DNA from: Acidobacteriota bacterium
Lineage (GTDB): Bacteria; Acidobacteriota; Blastocatellia; UBA7656
Reading direction: 5' to 3'
NCBI GenBank assembly: GCA_016201275.1
Contig: JACQDB010000063.1
Location: 1-41,284, forward strand
Length of the DNA stretch: 41,284 nt
The notes beneath the pieces are model-generated. The model was given only the letters and a program-made list of their open reading frames with translations. It was not told the DNA's origin and did no database searches. Both the position numbers and the translations under genes were made by a program. Positions 24,901 through 33,363 of the stretch are shown one piece after another (position 1 is the stretch's first letter; every line of letters begins with the position of its first letter).

Positions 24901-25321
24901 TGGCATCGGTAATCGGTTCCTGAGTGCCGACGACGGTGACGACTTCATTCAGCGATTGAGGTTTCAACTCGACATCGAGAGTCAGTTCCTGACCAACGGA
25001 AATTTGCACCTTGGTGAATTCGGCTTTGGCAAACCCTGGCGCTGCAACGCTGACGGTATAAAATGAGGGTTTCAAAGCGGTGACTAGGTATTGGCCTTTG
25101 TCTGTAGAAGTGCTGCTGCGGGTTTCGCCAGTGCGTTCATTTTTTACGATGATATTGGCCCCGGCAACGACGGCGTTACGCGGGTCGCGCACGCTGCCGA
25201 CGACGCGCCCTTGATCGTTCTGCGCGTGGGCGGCAAGAGGCATAGAGAGTTGCAGCAACAACGCCAACAACAGCGCCAGACGGGATGAGTGAGAGACTCG
25301 TTTGAGCGATAGATTTAACAT
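21923..25321 (-). CDS. Oar-like TonB-dependent outer-membrane receptor
   Basis: A 1132-residue outer-membrane protein. A signal peptide (to about residue 34, AAHAQ) precedes a carboxypeptidase-regulatory-like domain (about 37-115: GSVRDPRNAVVAGANIIVKN), a plug domain with LPINGRQLSQL and FDGIEG, and a long 22-strand-type barrel ending FALRYTF. This architecture is greatly expanded in Acidobacteriota and is thought to take up oligosaccharides, peptides or metal complexes; the cargo cannot be read here. AGGAG precedes the ATG at 25321; a 50-residue upstream extension lacks a signal. It stands alone, convergent with arsR. A long plus-strand open frame inside it is a shadow. Confidence 0.9.
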   Translation of the reverse strand: MLNLSLKRVSHSSRLALLLALLLQLSMPLAAHAQNDQGRVVGSVRDPRNAVVAGANIIVKNERTGETRSSTSTDKGQYLVTALKPSFYTVSVAAPGFAKAEFTKVQISVGQELTLDVELKPQSLNEVVTVVGTQEPITDASSARIGANVNEREVSGLPINGRQLSQLYLQAPGSLNSGSGTFGDIRFSGRALQQNAIRFDGIEGTAIIDAAPGNLNGEIPSPFRLQSSLENVQEFRVDSNNYPAEFGTGTGGQISVVTKSGGNQLHGSLFEYLRNEALDARNFFDLTGKSKLRLNQFGGSVGGPIFKNKFFFFFNYEGYRLRSGINFVEAVPSTNVFARAVPAIRPLLDGFRGPGTVILAGASTNPDFDIAQLNASNNVNENSVGLRFDYRFNEKHSVYARFFRDQGDNNQPEGVTGRRAVVRAIPQNGVVALQSALGATLINEFKLGYNGALTRVNGVAPVINGIDFSNLTVNLSGSVANTGIAGQGSTSGIAVPGGLLRQNSATNGRGAPYTPYSISFIDNLNWVKGSHNVKFGVETRLLRLYTDRLGGITYTFSNLNDFLANRAQSIQLLGDVSAPSVFNNGAVGTRKAEQEYYIGYAQDEWKLRPNLTLSYGLRYEYYTPLREARGLNVQFDITKGILLPPNRDAYHSKTNNFGPRLALTWSPSPGASGFFGGGRTVLRGGFGIYNGPGQTEDLIQPIESDRISTTLSGGAFPADVNTLIANFVNNPNNRQYQPRAYAPDYQVPERVYQYSFSLQQELFYKMVLTTAYVGSQGRNLFLRSVANQIVAVRTNPNSAGNAIVIREFDIVQGNTILRPFAEIDYKTSGGHDSYNALQVSLARRFNSGLTLNSQYTLSKSYGNTAGANEALTSGNLARFAKEAPVGGRVADFDYDNGYNNFDVRHTFNLSAIYALPIGKGRALLSNLKGVGQALLGGWELGAILNARAGLPLEIRVVRPDVVYVDATGKVFSSPAAGRTAILNTPGGGASRNVRRPDLIPGVNPYLDKDRAFLNPAAFAIPQPGTYGNLTRNALRGPGFTQFDMIFNKKFALTESSHLEFRAEVFNLFNKTNFSNPPTTLPNALGTGTNQLQPGQAFSAAAAGNFGVLNRTVERTVGLGTNRQIQFALRYTF

Positions 25322-25671
25322 TGATTTTCTCCTATGGTTGTGCCGAACGCCAGAGACTTGATGATGGAGAAAGCGCGGTTGAAACTTCCTGATAAATGAG
25401 CCAAAGCGTCTCCGGGGCGGCGGCATTCGGTGAACGATTTCGTTATGAGCAGAAATTGATTCAGCATTCAAAATTAATAACCGACGGCGTACTTCAAGAA
25501 TTTTTTCGTGTTCAATTTTGAAAGTGGGAAGGTAACAAAGCGGAGTTAAGCGGCAATGAACGCAGAATGAACTTCGTGTAAACTCGACGCGGCAACGCCT
25601 CCTTCACCGCGCCACAGAACATCAGCAATTGGGTTTTGTGAAACCGCTTCAAGAGATCGGCCAACAGCGGT
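25322..25671. other. intergenic region, nothing recognised
   Basis: About 350 bp between the epimerase-like gene and the TonB receptor start. It must hold the promoter of the receptor. I see no repeat family member and no convincing reading frame. Confidence 0.5.
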
Positions 25672-26817
25672 TTACGCTTTTTGCGATTTTGATTTGGTTG
25701 CGTTGCGGATTTTTTTCTCCTGCAAACGACGGGGCTTGTTGCGAAGGCTTGTGGACAGGATCGAACCATCTTCGTTGACGCGCTCGACGCCTTCCAAGCC
25801 TTCAAAGGCGATGGCAAGCATTTCGATCTCGCGGCTCTCACCGGCTTGCAAGGTTAGCGCTTTGCCGCTTTGAGCCGCACGTTCCAAAACCGGCAACGCC
25901 ACACAGGGTTCGAGCGCCAGATTATAGGTCGCGCTCCACCACGGATAATTCTGCCCACCGCGAAAGACCTGCCAGTACCACAAAACTTTGAAGACCTCTG
26001 CCGGATAGCGCATGGCAAAACCGACGCGCTCTACGGTGTTGGTCACCGCAAACCAGCCATCGCGCAAACCTTCCAGAAAAATCATGTCCGCTGATTGCAC
26101 TTCGGGCGGCGGCACGATGGAAAGATCAACCGGCGTGCCGTCTTTGCCTACGGCCAAAGGCCAAGCCGCCTCCTGATCAGCAAGCAGCCGCGAAGTCGCG
26201 CCGGTGTATTCGCTCATCGTGCGTATGCGGCAAGCGGGCAGATCAATGCGACAATGTTCATCCAGAAACGGCCAGCCGAGCGCCGGATGATGTCCCCATA
26301 AATAATCAACCGCCTGGCCGCCTTCGTTGGTGACGCACTCGTGAATCCGCAACATCGCTTCGTGGCGACGTAGCGACAAACGCTTCACCAGATAAAACGG
26401 CGTGCGAACGGCGCGCACCGAAAAGGTCACGGCGATTTCATCTGGCGTGTCTAGGGTGATGGCATAAGCCCACGGCAGCAACGCCACTTCGCCGTGTTGC
26501 CCTAGCTCTGCGCCTTGATGCACGGAAGGGTTGCCGCAATTAGGAAACAACTCCTGCCAGCCGCCTTCATAAACATCCATGAAGGTTCCGGCTTGGCGTA
26601 GGCTAGAGGGCAAATATGGCGGGCGCAAACCTTGGCGCGTGCGCCATAAAAAATCCATATCCTTCGGCTTATATAAAAATTCGATAATGTCAGAGCCTTT
26701 GTCGGCAACGACCGTAATTCGCAGCTTATCGTTTTCCAGTGTCACGCAACGATAGCCCTGATAAACCAACTCTCTGATGCGACAGCCGTAATTGCGATGC
26801 GAGTAGTCCGTAGTCAT
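25672..26817 (-). CDS. aldose-1-epimerase-like protein (galactose-mutarotase fold)
   Basis: A 381-residue soluble protein whose pattern fits the galactose mutarotase-like superfamily: ITVVADKGSDIIEFLYKPKD near the start, GGWQELFPNCG in the middle (substrate-binding region), LWGHHPALGWPF with the paired His, and WYWQVFRGG near the end. Such enzymes interconvert sugar anomers or act on related sugars; the exact substrate is unknown. The last 30 residues are Lys/Arg-rich. AAGGACGAAGGACGA, a heptamer-like repeat, precedes the ATG at 26817. It is divergent from queC. Confidence 0.7.
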   Translation of the reverse strand: MTTDYSHRNYGCRIRELVYQGYRCVTLENDKLRITVVADKGSDIIEFLYKPKDMDFLWRTRQGLRPPYLPSSLRQAGTFMDVYEGGWQELFPNCGNPSVHQGAELGQHGEVALLPWAYAITLDTPDEIAVTFSVRAVRTPFYLVKRLSLRRHEAMLRIHECVTNEGGQAVDYLWGHHPALGWPFLDEHCRIDLPACRIRTMSEYTGATSRLLADQEAAWPLAVGKDGTPVDLSIVPPPEVQSADMIFLEGLRDGWFAVTNTVERVGFAMRYPAEVFKVLWYWQVFRGGQNYPWWSATYNLALEPCVALPVLERAAQSGKALTLQAGESREIEMLAIAFEGLEGVERVNEDGSILSTSLRNKPRRLQEKKIRNATKSKSQKA

Positions 26818-26966
26818 TCGTCCTTCGTCCTTAGCAGGGAATTTGCAAAGTGCATCATAACCGTTCTGCAAAATGACATCATAACCAAACAGGCTTTGAA
26901 GCTAAACCTTTTTGCTTTATAAAGACAGCTACAGTAGGCGTATGAAAGACGAAGGACGAAAAACGA

Positions 26967-27659
26967 ATGATGAAAAAAGCAGTGGTGTTATTGAGCGGTG
27001 GACTGGATTCAACGACCGTGTTGGCGATAGCCAAAGACGCGGGCTTTGCGGTTTTTGCCATGTCGTTTCGCTACGGGCAGCGCCATGCGATAGAACTGGA
27101 AAGCGCTCGTCGCGTCGTTGCTGCGATGGGCGTTGAAAAGCATTTGATCGTGGATATTGATTTGCGCGCCATCGGCGGTTCGGCGCTCACCGCTGACCTA
27201 GCGGTGCCCAAAGAGCGCTCGAATGAAGCAATGAATACGGGCATTCCGATCACTTATGTTCCGGCGCGTAACACCGTGTTTTTATCTTTCGCGTTGGCGT
27301 GGGCGGAAACTTTGAACGCCGCAGATATTTTCATAGGCGTCAACGCGCTCGACTACTCCGGCTATCCCGATTGCCGTCCCGAATACATCGCAGCCTACGA
27401 GCGCATGGCAAATTTAGCGACCAGAGCAGGCGTTGAAGGAACCCTGAAACTCAAGATTCACACGCCGTTGATGGCCTTGACGAAAGCCGAAATTATTAAA
27501 GCTGGTCTGGCGCTTGGTGTGGATTATTCGCTGACTCACAGTTGTTACGACCCTGCGCCGGACGGCCTCAGTTGCGGCCAATGCGATAGCTGTTTGCTGC
27601 GCTTGAAAGGTTTCGCCGCCGCCGCCGCCCAAGACCCTTTGCCCTACGCCAAAGATTAG
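26967..27659 (+). CDS. queC: 7-cyano-7-deazaguanine synthase QueC
   Basis: A 230-residue enzyme that turns 7-carboxy-7-deazaguanine into preQ0 with ATP and ammonia, a step toward queuosine in tRNA. The PP-loop LSGGLDST is at 9-16, FRYGQRH and YVPARNT are typical, and the zinc site near the C-terminus reads SCYDP...SCGQCDSC. Two adjacent ATG codons (26967, 26970) are possible starts. No other que gene is in the window. It converges on the zinc-ribbon membrane protein with a 21-bp gap. Confidence 0.95.
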   Translation: MMKKAVVLLSGGLDSTTVLAIAKDAGFAVFAMSFRYGQRHAIELESARRVVAAMGVEKHLIVDIDLRAIGGSALTADLAVPKERSNEAMNTGIPITYVPARNTVFLSFALAWAETLNAADIFIGVNALDYSGYPDCRPEYIAAYERMANLATRAGVEGTLKLKIHTPLMALTKAEIIKAGLALGVDYSLTHSCYDPAPDGLSCGQCDSCLLRLKGFAAAAAQDPLPYAKD

Positions 27660-27680
27660 CCGCCCAAAATGCCGCCGCCT

Positions 27681-29015
27681 TCAAGCGCCTACGCTTTGAC
27701 TCTCGTATTGTCGGCGTCGCGCTTCCACGGTCTGAATCAGAGAACCGGCGTTGGTCTGCCAAACTTGGGCGATCTCCTGATCATAACCGAACAAGACCCA
27801 GGGAGCTTGATGCGCCAGCCGGTCAACCAGTGCTTCGGTGTTGCTTTCGTTGCGATTGCTGCTCACCTCCAGAATCTTGCCGCGCCTGTCGCCGATCATC
27901 GTCGCGTAAGTCTTGCCCGTCGGTATGAAGTTGTAGGAATGCTTCGTCACCTTTTTATAGACCCAGACGATTTCATTGATAGACAGTATATCCACGGTAA
28001 AAGCGCGGGGAACTAATAACCAGGACGACGTAACTAAAACCGTCTTCAAATCCGCTGCATACAAGTTGGTGCGAATATCCGCATCAATATTCGCAGCGAT
28101 GAGGTCGGGCGTACCGAAGCGCGCCAACGAACGCATCAGCGGATGCTGGTGAGGAGCGCGGCTTCTGGCCAAGGCTTTCTGCAAATTCCATAAGCCAAGA
28201 ATAAACAGCGGAACGCCGATGGCTAAACCAATCACTCCCGAACGGCGATAGTTCGTCGCGTCGAGCATCACGGGAAGCAGGTTGCCGCGTATTTCCGGCT
28301 CTTTCCGTAGCAATTCCGGGAGAATCTGTTGCTGTTCAAAGGTCGGCATATCCACTATCTCGCCGCTGAAATAAATGCCTTTATCATCGGGCGCGGCTTT
28401 GACCAGCAAGGTTTTATCATCCACGCCGATCACCACATAACGCGCCTTCATCTCTTCGCTCACTTTTACGCCGTGCCGCGTTTTGACTTCCATATAAGCC
28501 AGGCCGGTCTCGGAAGAATTATTGCCTGGCACCTTCACAAAATTTGCCCACACTTCGCCCGCACTTCGCAACTTCGCCAAGGCCTGATCGTCCAGCGTCG
28601 CAGGGCCGGTAAATAAGTTGTAGAGATATTTTCCGTTGAACAGAAACAGACCAACCAACGCCAGCATGATGGCGAGGTTGATGATTTTGAGATTGCGATT
28701 GCAACGCTTGAGATGCTGCGCGATGATGCCCGTTTGAGAGCCGAACGACGGCACTGAAGTTGCCACTGGTGTCGCCCTCGTCTGAGGATTTGGAAGGGGC
28801 GCTGACGCTGGCAATTGCCGACCAGAGGTTGATGATTGCGGCGGTTGAGAGGTCGGCTGATTGGCCAGACGCGGCGGTTGAGAAGCGGCGGCTCCCGATG
28901 CCTGAAGCGGCGGCATGGAAGAAGGCGCTAGCGCGGCAAAAGCGGTATTGCAACGCCTGCACTGTTTGGCCGAGGCGAAATTAATCAATCCACAGTTTAC
29001 ACATTTTGTATTCAT
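27681..29015 (-). CDS. zinc-ribbon membrane protein of unknown function
   Basis: A 444-residue protein. It opens with a CxxC...CxxC zinc ribbon (C5, C8, C19, C22), then an Ala/Pro/Gln/Ser-rich linker to about 95, a membrane helix near 109-129, a ~125-residue soluble loop that would face one side, a second helix near 256-278 and a C-terminal domain of ~160 residues (AFTVDILSINEIVWVYKK). I cannot assign a function; the C-terminal part resembles a membrane-associated PH-like domain only loosely. GGAGCC precedes the ATG at 29015; the frame is open for 37 more codons upstream. Confidence 0.7.
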   Translation of the reverse strand: MNTKCVNCGLINFASAKQCRRCNTAFAALAPSSMPPLQASGAAASQPPRLANQPTSQPPQSSTSGRQLPASAPLPNPQTRATPVATSVPSFGSQTGIIAQHLKRCNRNLKIINLAIMLALVGLFLFNGKYLYNLFTGPATLDDQALAKLRSAGEVWANFVKVPGNNSSETGLAYMEVKTRHGVKVSEEMKARYVVIGVDDKTLLVKAAPDDKGIYFSGEIVDMPTFEQQQILPELLRKEPEIRGNLLPVMLDATNYRRSGVIGLAIGVPLFILGLWNLQKALARSRAPHQHPLMRSLARFGTPDLIAANIDADIRTNLYAADLKTVLVTSSWLLVPRAFTVDILSINEIVWVYKKVTKHSYNFIPTGKTYATMIGDRRGKILEVSSNRNESNTEALVDRLAHQAPWVLFGYDQEIAQVWQTNAGSLIQTVEARRRQYESQSVGA

Positions 29016-29348
29016 AGTTGGCTCCAGCAACTCGCGTGCGAAATCGCGCAGGGATGTTTTTTGGTGTAAGCCACAGAGCTTGGCAACGGCTGCAAAATAT
29101 TGCAGCGTTAATTTGCGCCTGCTCAATATTTTTGTGGCTGTACGTGCAGGCTATCCGTAACAACCAGGGGCATATTTCGCAGCGATTATAAGTTGTATTG
29201 CTTGCACAGGCTAGACAAATTTCACGCGCCGTCAAAAAGTTTCTATAGTGTTTTCATCAGGCATTCAGTTTGGTTGAACTCCGCCACATTTGGTTATAAG
29301 CTTCGCGCCGCAGTTGATACCGTCATCAAAAGAGAACCCACTTCAATA

Positions 29349-29850
29349 AACTGGACACCAGTGTATGACCCATTCGGCGCGTGGTGGCTTTCGACCCTTG
29401 TCGCCTCTTTGCCCATACTGGTTTTGCTAGAGCAGTTTTTCTATGGGTGTACTGCCCCCCTATCGTTGAGCAGCGGTCTTCGACCGTGCGAAGGTCTTCG
29501 ACCGCCGCTCAACGGCTTTGAGGTTTCCGTAATCTCAAACACAAACCGCTCTAGGCTTGCTCGCCGTTGTGCAAATCAAACCGCATTGGGCGGCGATGTG
29601 CGGCGCGTTGACCGCTAGGGCTTGCGCCAGTTTCGTCTTTGGGATGCCGGTCGCGCTTTCCTCTATGAGCTTGCTGTACGGCGTGGCCTTCGGTTTGAAG
29701 ATCGTTTGGATAGTCGTCACCGCAGTCTTTCTCTACGACATATCGGTGCATACCGGGCAGTTTGAAATCCTGAAAGAATCGGTCGTTTCGATTACCGCTG
29801 ACCGCCGCTTGCAAGTCTTACAGGTCGCCTTCTGTTACAGCACTGGCTAA
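29349..29850 (+). pseudogene. broken L-lactate permease, N-terminal quarter
   Basis: Two pieces in different frames match the N-terminus of LctP-type permeases: WTPVYDPFGAWWLSTLVASL (from 29349) and, from 29551, LGLLAVV... through VFGMPVALSSMSLLYGVAFG and FEILKESVVSITADRRLQ. Between them lies a CTAG element (29427-29554); removing 124 bp rejoins the frames as ILVLLGLLAVV. The similarity stops near 29838 and a TAA follows, so about three quarters of the roughly 550-residue protein are missing. No start codon is evident. Confidence 0.85.
29427..29554 (-). mobile_element. CTAG element (MITE-like), copy C, inside lctP remnant
   Basis: Bounded by CTAG on both sides (29427-29430, 29551-29554), in inverse orientation to copies A and B. 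Terminal inverted repeat AGCRGTTT...AAACCGCT. It interrupts a reading frame, and excision of 124 bp, leaving one CTAG, restores it. This shows insertion with duplication of CTAG (or TA within it). Confidence 0.88.
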
Positions 29851-29942
29851 TATCCTGTGCGTCTCCGGCGCGAAAAATTTGCGGCCTCTGCAAGATGAAT
29901 CCGCCCCAAATCGTGAGCAGAAAATCTGTCGAGTATCTGTCA

Positions 29943-30731
29943 TCAATCAAGGTAGCGCGATTGCACGCGGTGCTGGCGTTCGATTTCTTCGAGGACGATT
30001 TCCGGCGGCAGTTGCAGATGGGTTAAGTTTAACTTGACGACGACCGCTTGGGCGATGCGCGCCGCCAGCATGGAGCGATTCGGCTCGTTGAGTTCATAAC
30101 GACGATTGAGAAAAGTTTCGACGGCCTGCAATTCGCGGTCGGAGAGCAAGCGCGTGTTGGCCTTGAAGGGCGCGGGCGCGGCGCGCTGAAGTTTTTTCGC
30201 TTCGCTTTCCGAAAGCCGTATGATGTCATCAAGCGAAGGCGCTTCCGCAGCGCGCTCTTTTACCACCACGGTTCCGGCAACCAGATCGCCTATGCGTTTC
30301 GAGCGCGGGCTGAAGATAATGGTCGTCACGCCTATGGCATAAGAAAACGGCGGCAAAATATCTATGATCCGAAGCAAGTTCCTGATAAAGGCTTCAAAGA
30401 AGCGAATCGGGCGTCCGTCTTCGCGCACGACGCGCAATTTCATGATGCGTTTGCCGGGCGTCTGGCCGCTCCAGAAAGTTTCAAACAAGACAAAGTAGCC
30501 CCAATAAATCGCAAACAGTATTAGCACCGCAAGCGCCGCTATCCAAGTATTGAAGGTCGCGCCAAAATGCCAATCCGCTATCAAGCCTAAACCCAAAAAC
30601 AAAACCACCACCAACAATGCCTGAATCAGATGGTCTATGGCCGCCGCCAGAAAGCGATTGCCGATGTTGGCGAGGATATAGTGCAACTCGACGCGCTCAG
30701 GTGTTTCAATTAATAGTTCGTCATCCAGCAT
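29943..30731 (-). CDS. RDD-family membrane protein
   Basis: A 262-residue protein with the RDD domain in the first ~165 residues: R and D in GNRFLAAAIDHLI, hydrophobic helices at about 27-50, 61-84 and 115-138, the motif SGQTPGKRIMKLRV and a later D in RIIDILP. RDD proteins are poorly defined; some are Na+(Li+)/H+ antiporters. The C-terminal ~95 residues are soluble and helical. It is the third gene after hfq and tmk. The ATG at 30731 is chosen over a TTG two codons upstream; its leader is the inverted heptamer repeat. Confidence 0.82.
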   Translation of the reverse strand: MLDDELLIETPERVELHYILANIGNRFLAAAIDHLIQALLVVVLFLGLGLIADWHFGATFNTWIAALAVLILFAIYWGYFVLFETFWSGQTPGKRIMKLRVVREDGRPIRFFEAFIRNLLRIIDILPPFSYAIGVTTIIFSPRSKRIGDLVAGTVVVKERAAEAPSLDDIIRLSESEAKKLQRAAPAPFKANTRLLSDRELQAVETFLNRRYELNEPNRSMLAARIAQAVVVKLNLTHLQLPPEIVLEEIERQHRVQSRYLD

Positions 30732-30740
30732 AATCAATCA

Positions 30741-30863
30741 GGAGTTAGGAGTTAGGAGTTAGCTTTCAGGATTTATTGAAGCGCCTTGAAATCGGCTCCT
30801 GTAGCCTGTTTCAAGGCGTGTAGATATTTTGAATCGCTTCCTAACTCCTAACTCCTAACTCCT
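30741..30863. repeat. opposed heptamer repeat tracts forming a long stem
   Basis: Three GGAGTTA heptamers (30741-30762) face three CTAACTC-type heptamers (30840-30863), giving a 22-23 bp perfect stem. A second stem CGCCTTGAAA/TTTCAAGGCG (30782-30791 with 30809-30818) lies in the loop. The tract includes the last codons and stop of tmk. Confidence 0.8.
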
Positions 30864-31500
30864 GTAGCCTTTCTAAAACCAACGCCATTACTCTTTGGTG
30901 AACCTCGTTCACGCTGCCGTCGGCATCAACACAGTGAATGCGGTCGGGGTGACGGGCGGCGAGTTGCCAATAGCCTTGCTGTACGCGCTGATGAAAATCG
31001 TGCTGCTCGTCGTCAAAGCCGGTCATCGGCGCGCTGTCGGTCAATTGCTTCTCGGTGCGCGTCGCTAATCTCGCCTGTGCCGCTTCCCGGTTCAACTCGA
31101 AAAGAATCGTCAGATCGGGAAGCAGTCCACCGGTTGCCAAATCATTCAACGCTTCAACGGCGGTAATCTCCAAGCCGCGCCCGTAGCCTTGAAAGGCTAC
31201 CGACGAATCAATGTAGCGGTCCGAGATGACGATGCGACCGGCTTCCAGATTCGGTTTGATGATGTCGCTAACGTGCTGGGCGCGGTCGGCCATCATCAAT
31301 AACACTTCGGCGACCGGCGACAAGCGCGAGTGTTGTTGAATCATCAAAGCGCGTATGCTTGTGCCGATCTCGGTGCCGCCGGGTTGTCGCGTCGCCAAGA
31401 CCGCCAAGCCGCGTTGTGAGAGGGCAGCGGCAAGGCGCTCCAGTTGCGTGCTTTTGCCGCAACCGTCCAGACCTTCCAGAGTGATAAAAAATCCGCGCAT
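30841..31500 (-). CDS. tmk: thymidylate kinase Tmk
   Basis: A 219-residue kinase that phosphorylates dTMP to dTDP. The P-loop GLDGCGKST is at 10-18, the substrate motif RQPGGTEIG follows (TRQPGGT replaces the usual TREPGGT), and DRYIDSSVAFQGYGRG is the DRY region. The lid region is present before GYWQLAARHPDRIHCVDA. The last residues (QELGVRS) and the TAG stop are read from the heptamer repeat. It starts 57 bp after hfq and leads to the RDD gene, so all three are probably cotranscribed. Confidence 0.94.
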   Translation of the reverse strand: MRGFFITLEGLDGCGKSTQLERLAAALSQRGLAVLATRQPGGTEIGTSIRALMIQQHSRLSPVAEVLLMMADRAQHVSDIIKPNLEAGRIVISDRYIDSSVAFQGYGRGLEITAVEALNDLATGGLLPDLTILFELNREAAQARLATRTEKQLTDSAPMTGFDDEQHDFHQRVQQGYWQLAARHPDRIHCVDADGSVNEVHQRVMALVLERLQELGVRS

Positions 31501-31557
31501 TTGGGTGAATGAAAGTTGAAGGCTGTCGCCGTTTCGACAGCCTTTTCAAACGGTGAT

Positions 31558-31872
31558 TTATGGACGTTCCGTTGCGCCTTTCGGTTCGACGTGCGGCGCG
31601 TGTTCGGTGTGGTCGCGGTCGGAATGTGAATGATGCGAATCGCGTCCACCGCCGCCGACCCGCATGACGGAAACGGTTGAAATCGCGTGCTTGAAAATTA
31701 ACTGCTCCTGCGCTCCGGCTTCCAGAATCAGCGAGTATTTATCGAAACTCCTGATCTTGCCGGTCAGCTTGACGCCGCTCATCAAATAAATGGTGACCGG
31801 ACTACGTTCCTTCCTGACCTGATTAAGAAAAGTGTCTTGAATTGTATTTTGTGTTTGTGAATTTTTTTCCAT
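31558..31872 (-). CDS. hfq: RNA chaperone Hfq with His-rich tail
   Basis: A 104-residue Sm-like protein. Sm1 reads [20 protein letters not shown] and [16 protein letters not shown], Sm2 ends in the FKHAISTV motif that contacts the uridine end of small RNAs. It forms hexamers that pair sRNAs and mRNAs. The tail after residue ~72 is GGGG followed by a His/Asp/Ser-rich stretch with six or more His, unlike the tails of enterobacterial Hfq. GAGGAG before the ATG at 31872 sets the start. It is first in hfq-tmk-RDD and divergent from the DUF4912 gene. Confidence 0.92.
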   Translation of the reverse strand: MEKNSQTQNTIQDTFLNQVRKERSPVTIYLMSGVKLTGKIRSFDKYSLILEAGAQEQLIFKHAISTVSVMRVGGGGRDSHHSHSDRDHTEHAPHVEPKGATERP

Positions 31873-32114
31873 TGAACTTCTCTCCTCTCGCAATAAAAAT
31901 CAAAGGCGATTGAGACCTGATTGTGTAGCGCCTCGCCAGAACTTGGCACTCCCTCTCGGCCTGGCAAAGCCGAAAGCGGCACCGCGAATTTCTGACAGGT
32001 ACTGTGGTTTCCTGCTTTAGGCAAATTACTTTACGGCAAAACGCGCCTTTTATTATGCGTGGAAATCAGCGGCTTTACAACCACAGCTTTCGATAAAGCC
32101 TTCGGCTTGGCCGC

Positions 32115-33242
32115 TTGACACAACCTCTGCCAGCCTCCAAACTACCTGCTTATTTGATTCGCGAAAGCGAAAACAAGGAGAGTGTGAAATTGTTTGTCCT
32201 GAGACCATCCTCGCCATTTAAAACGGCGCAACTTGTGAACGCGCAGGAAAGCGCAACCCCTGAAGAAGCGTCCAGCGCCGCTTCAACCCCGAAGAATGAA
32301 GCCGCTATCCCTTTCGTTGATGCCGAGCCGTTCATAGATTTGGGCTTGCCGGTTCCCGCTTCCTACGCCACCGATATTATGCGCGCTCTGGTGCAAGACC
32401 CTTTTCGCGTCTTCATCTATTGGGAAGTGCGCGACGAAAGTTTACAAGCCTTGACTCGTCTGTTTTCCGCCGCCGAAGCGCAGACCTTTACCACGGTTTT
32501 GAAACTGCGCGATATGCAGGGCGGTCAGGAAGCTTTTTTTCATGTAGGCCGGCGCGGACGCTATTGGATGACGGTCTTTCCCGACCGCCTGTATCAATTT
32601 GAAATCGGTGTGCAGTCGCCGCTGCATGGCTACATTTCATTGATTAGCTCGAATGTTGTACACACGCCCAGAGGCACGATTTCGCCGGTCACTGCCGATG
32701 AAGCGGAGTACAGATTGGAGCCGCAAGAATTTTTCGAGATTCTGGAAAAATCGGGCTTCGGCCCTGAGCAGTCTTTGAATCTGACGGTCGCCGCAATGCC
32801 GGGAACCGCATTGCACGAAGAGGCGCTGGCCTCGACGATGGATAAGCTTTCCGACGAAGTGCGCGCCGCCATCCTGCTTGCCGGAAGCGGCGGCAAACTC
32901 ACCGCCGAGATGATTGACGAATTGCCGGAATCCTTACGCGAGTTGCTGCGAAAACTGCTCGAAGAAAGCAGCGGCGAATTGGCGGCGACAGGCTTGATGC
33001 ACTATTTGCCGGAAATTCTGCGCGAGACCATCGAAGACGACAGCGAATGGATGAGCGACCATGCACATCCGTTGCGTTTGACGCCGCGCTTTTTCGTCGG
33101 CGCATCGGAAAACGCGCAATGGCCGGAAGGCGAATGGCATTTGCCGAGTTTGCCGCGTCGTCCGAGCTCCGATGAAAAATCTCGTCGCCCCGATTTCGGC
33201 TCCAGTTTAAGCCTGCGCCATCTGCTTGACCCGCGCACTTGA
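32115..33242 (+). CDS. DUF4912 protein
   Basis: A 375-residue soluble protein. After a disordered Ala/Glu-rich stretch (about 40-70), the DUF4912 domain begins at LPVPASYATDIMRALVQDPFRVFIYWEV and runs to about 200; the rest is helical and acidic. The role of DUF4912 is unknown, but it often lies next to GH57 glucan-branching genes, as here (35587). The start is uncertain: a TTG at 32115 gives the longest frame, with no good ribosome site; the domain lies well inside. It is divergent from hfq with a 242-bp gap in which I see no clear promoter. Confidence 0.75.
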   Translation: MTQPLPASKLPAYLIRESENKESVKLFVLRPSSPFKTAQLVNAQESATPEEASSAASTPKNEAAIPFVDAEPFIDLGLPVPASYATDIMRALVQDPFRVFIYWEVRDESLQALTRLFSAAEAQTFTTVLKLRDMQGGQEAFFHVGRRGRYWMTVFPDRLYQFEIGVQSPLHGYISLISSNVVHTPRGTISPVTADEAEYRLEPQEFFEILEKSGFGPEQSLNLTVAAMPGTALHEEALASTMDKLSDEVRAAILLAGSGGKLTAEMIDELPESLRELLRKLLEESSGELAATGLMHYLPEILRETIEDDSEWMSDHAHPLRLTPRFFVGASENAQWPEGEWHLPSLPRRPSSDEKSRRPDFGSSLSLRHLLDPRT

Positions 33243-33363
33243 GGTTCAGCGTGCGCGCTTGTGCCTGCGGTTTATCGCCGGAAAACCGAGCCTTGAACCT
33301 GGTCAAAAAAAAGTTTGAAATGGATTTGCAGCTTTCGCCAGTTCACAGTGAAGGAGGCAGTTT

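Noticed and set aside
23369-25066. 565-codon open frame on the plus strand
   Set aside because: It lies wholly opposite the TonB receptor, in the GC-rich shadow frame; the peptide has no family features and the receptor is certain.
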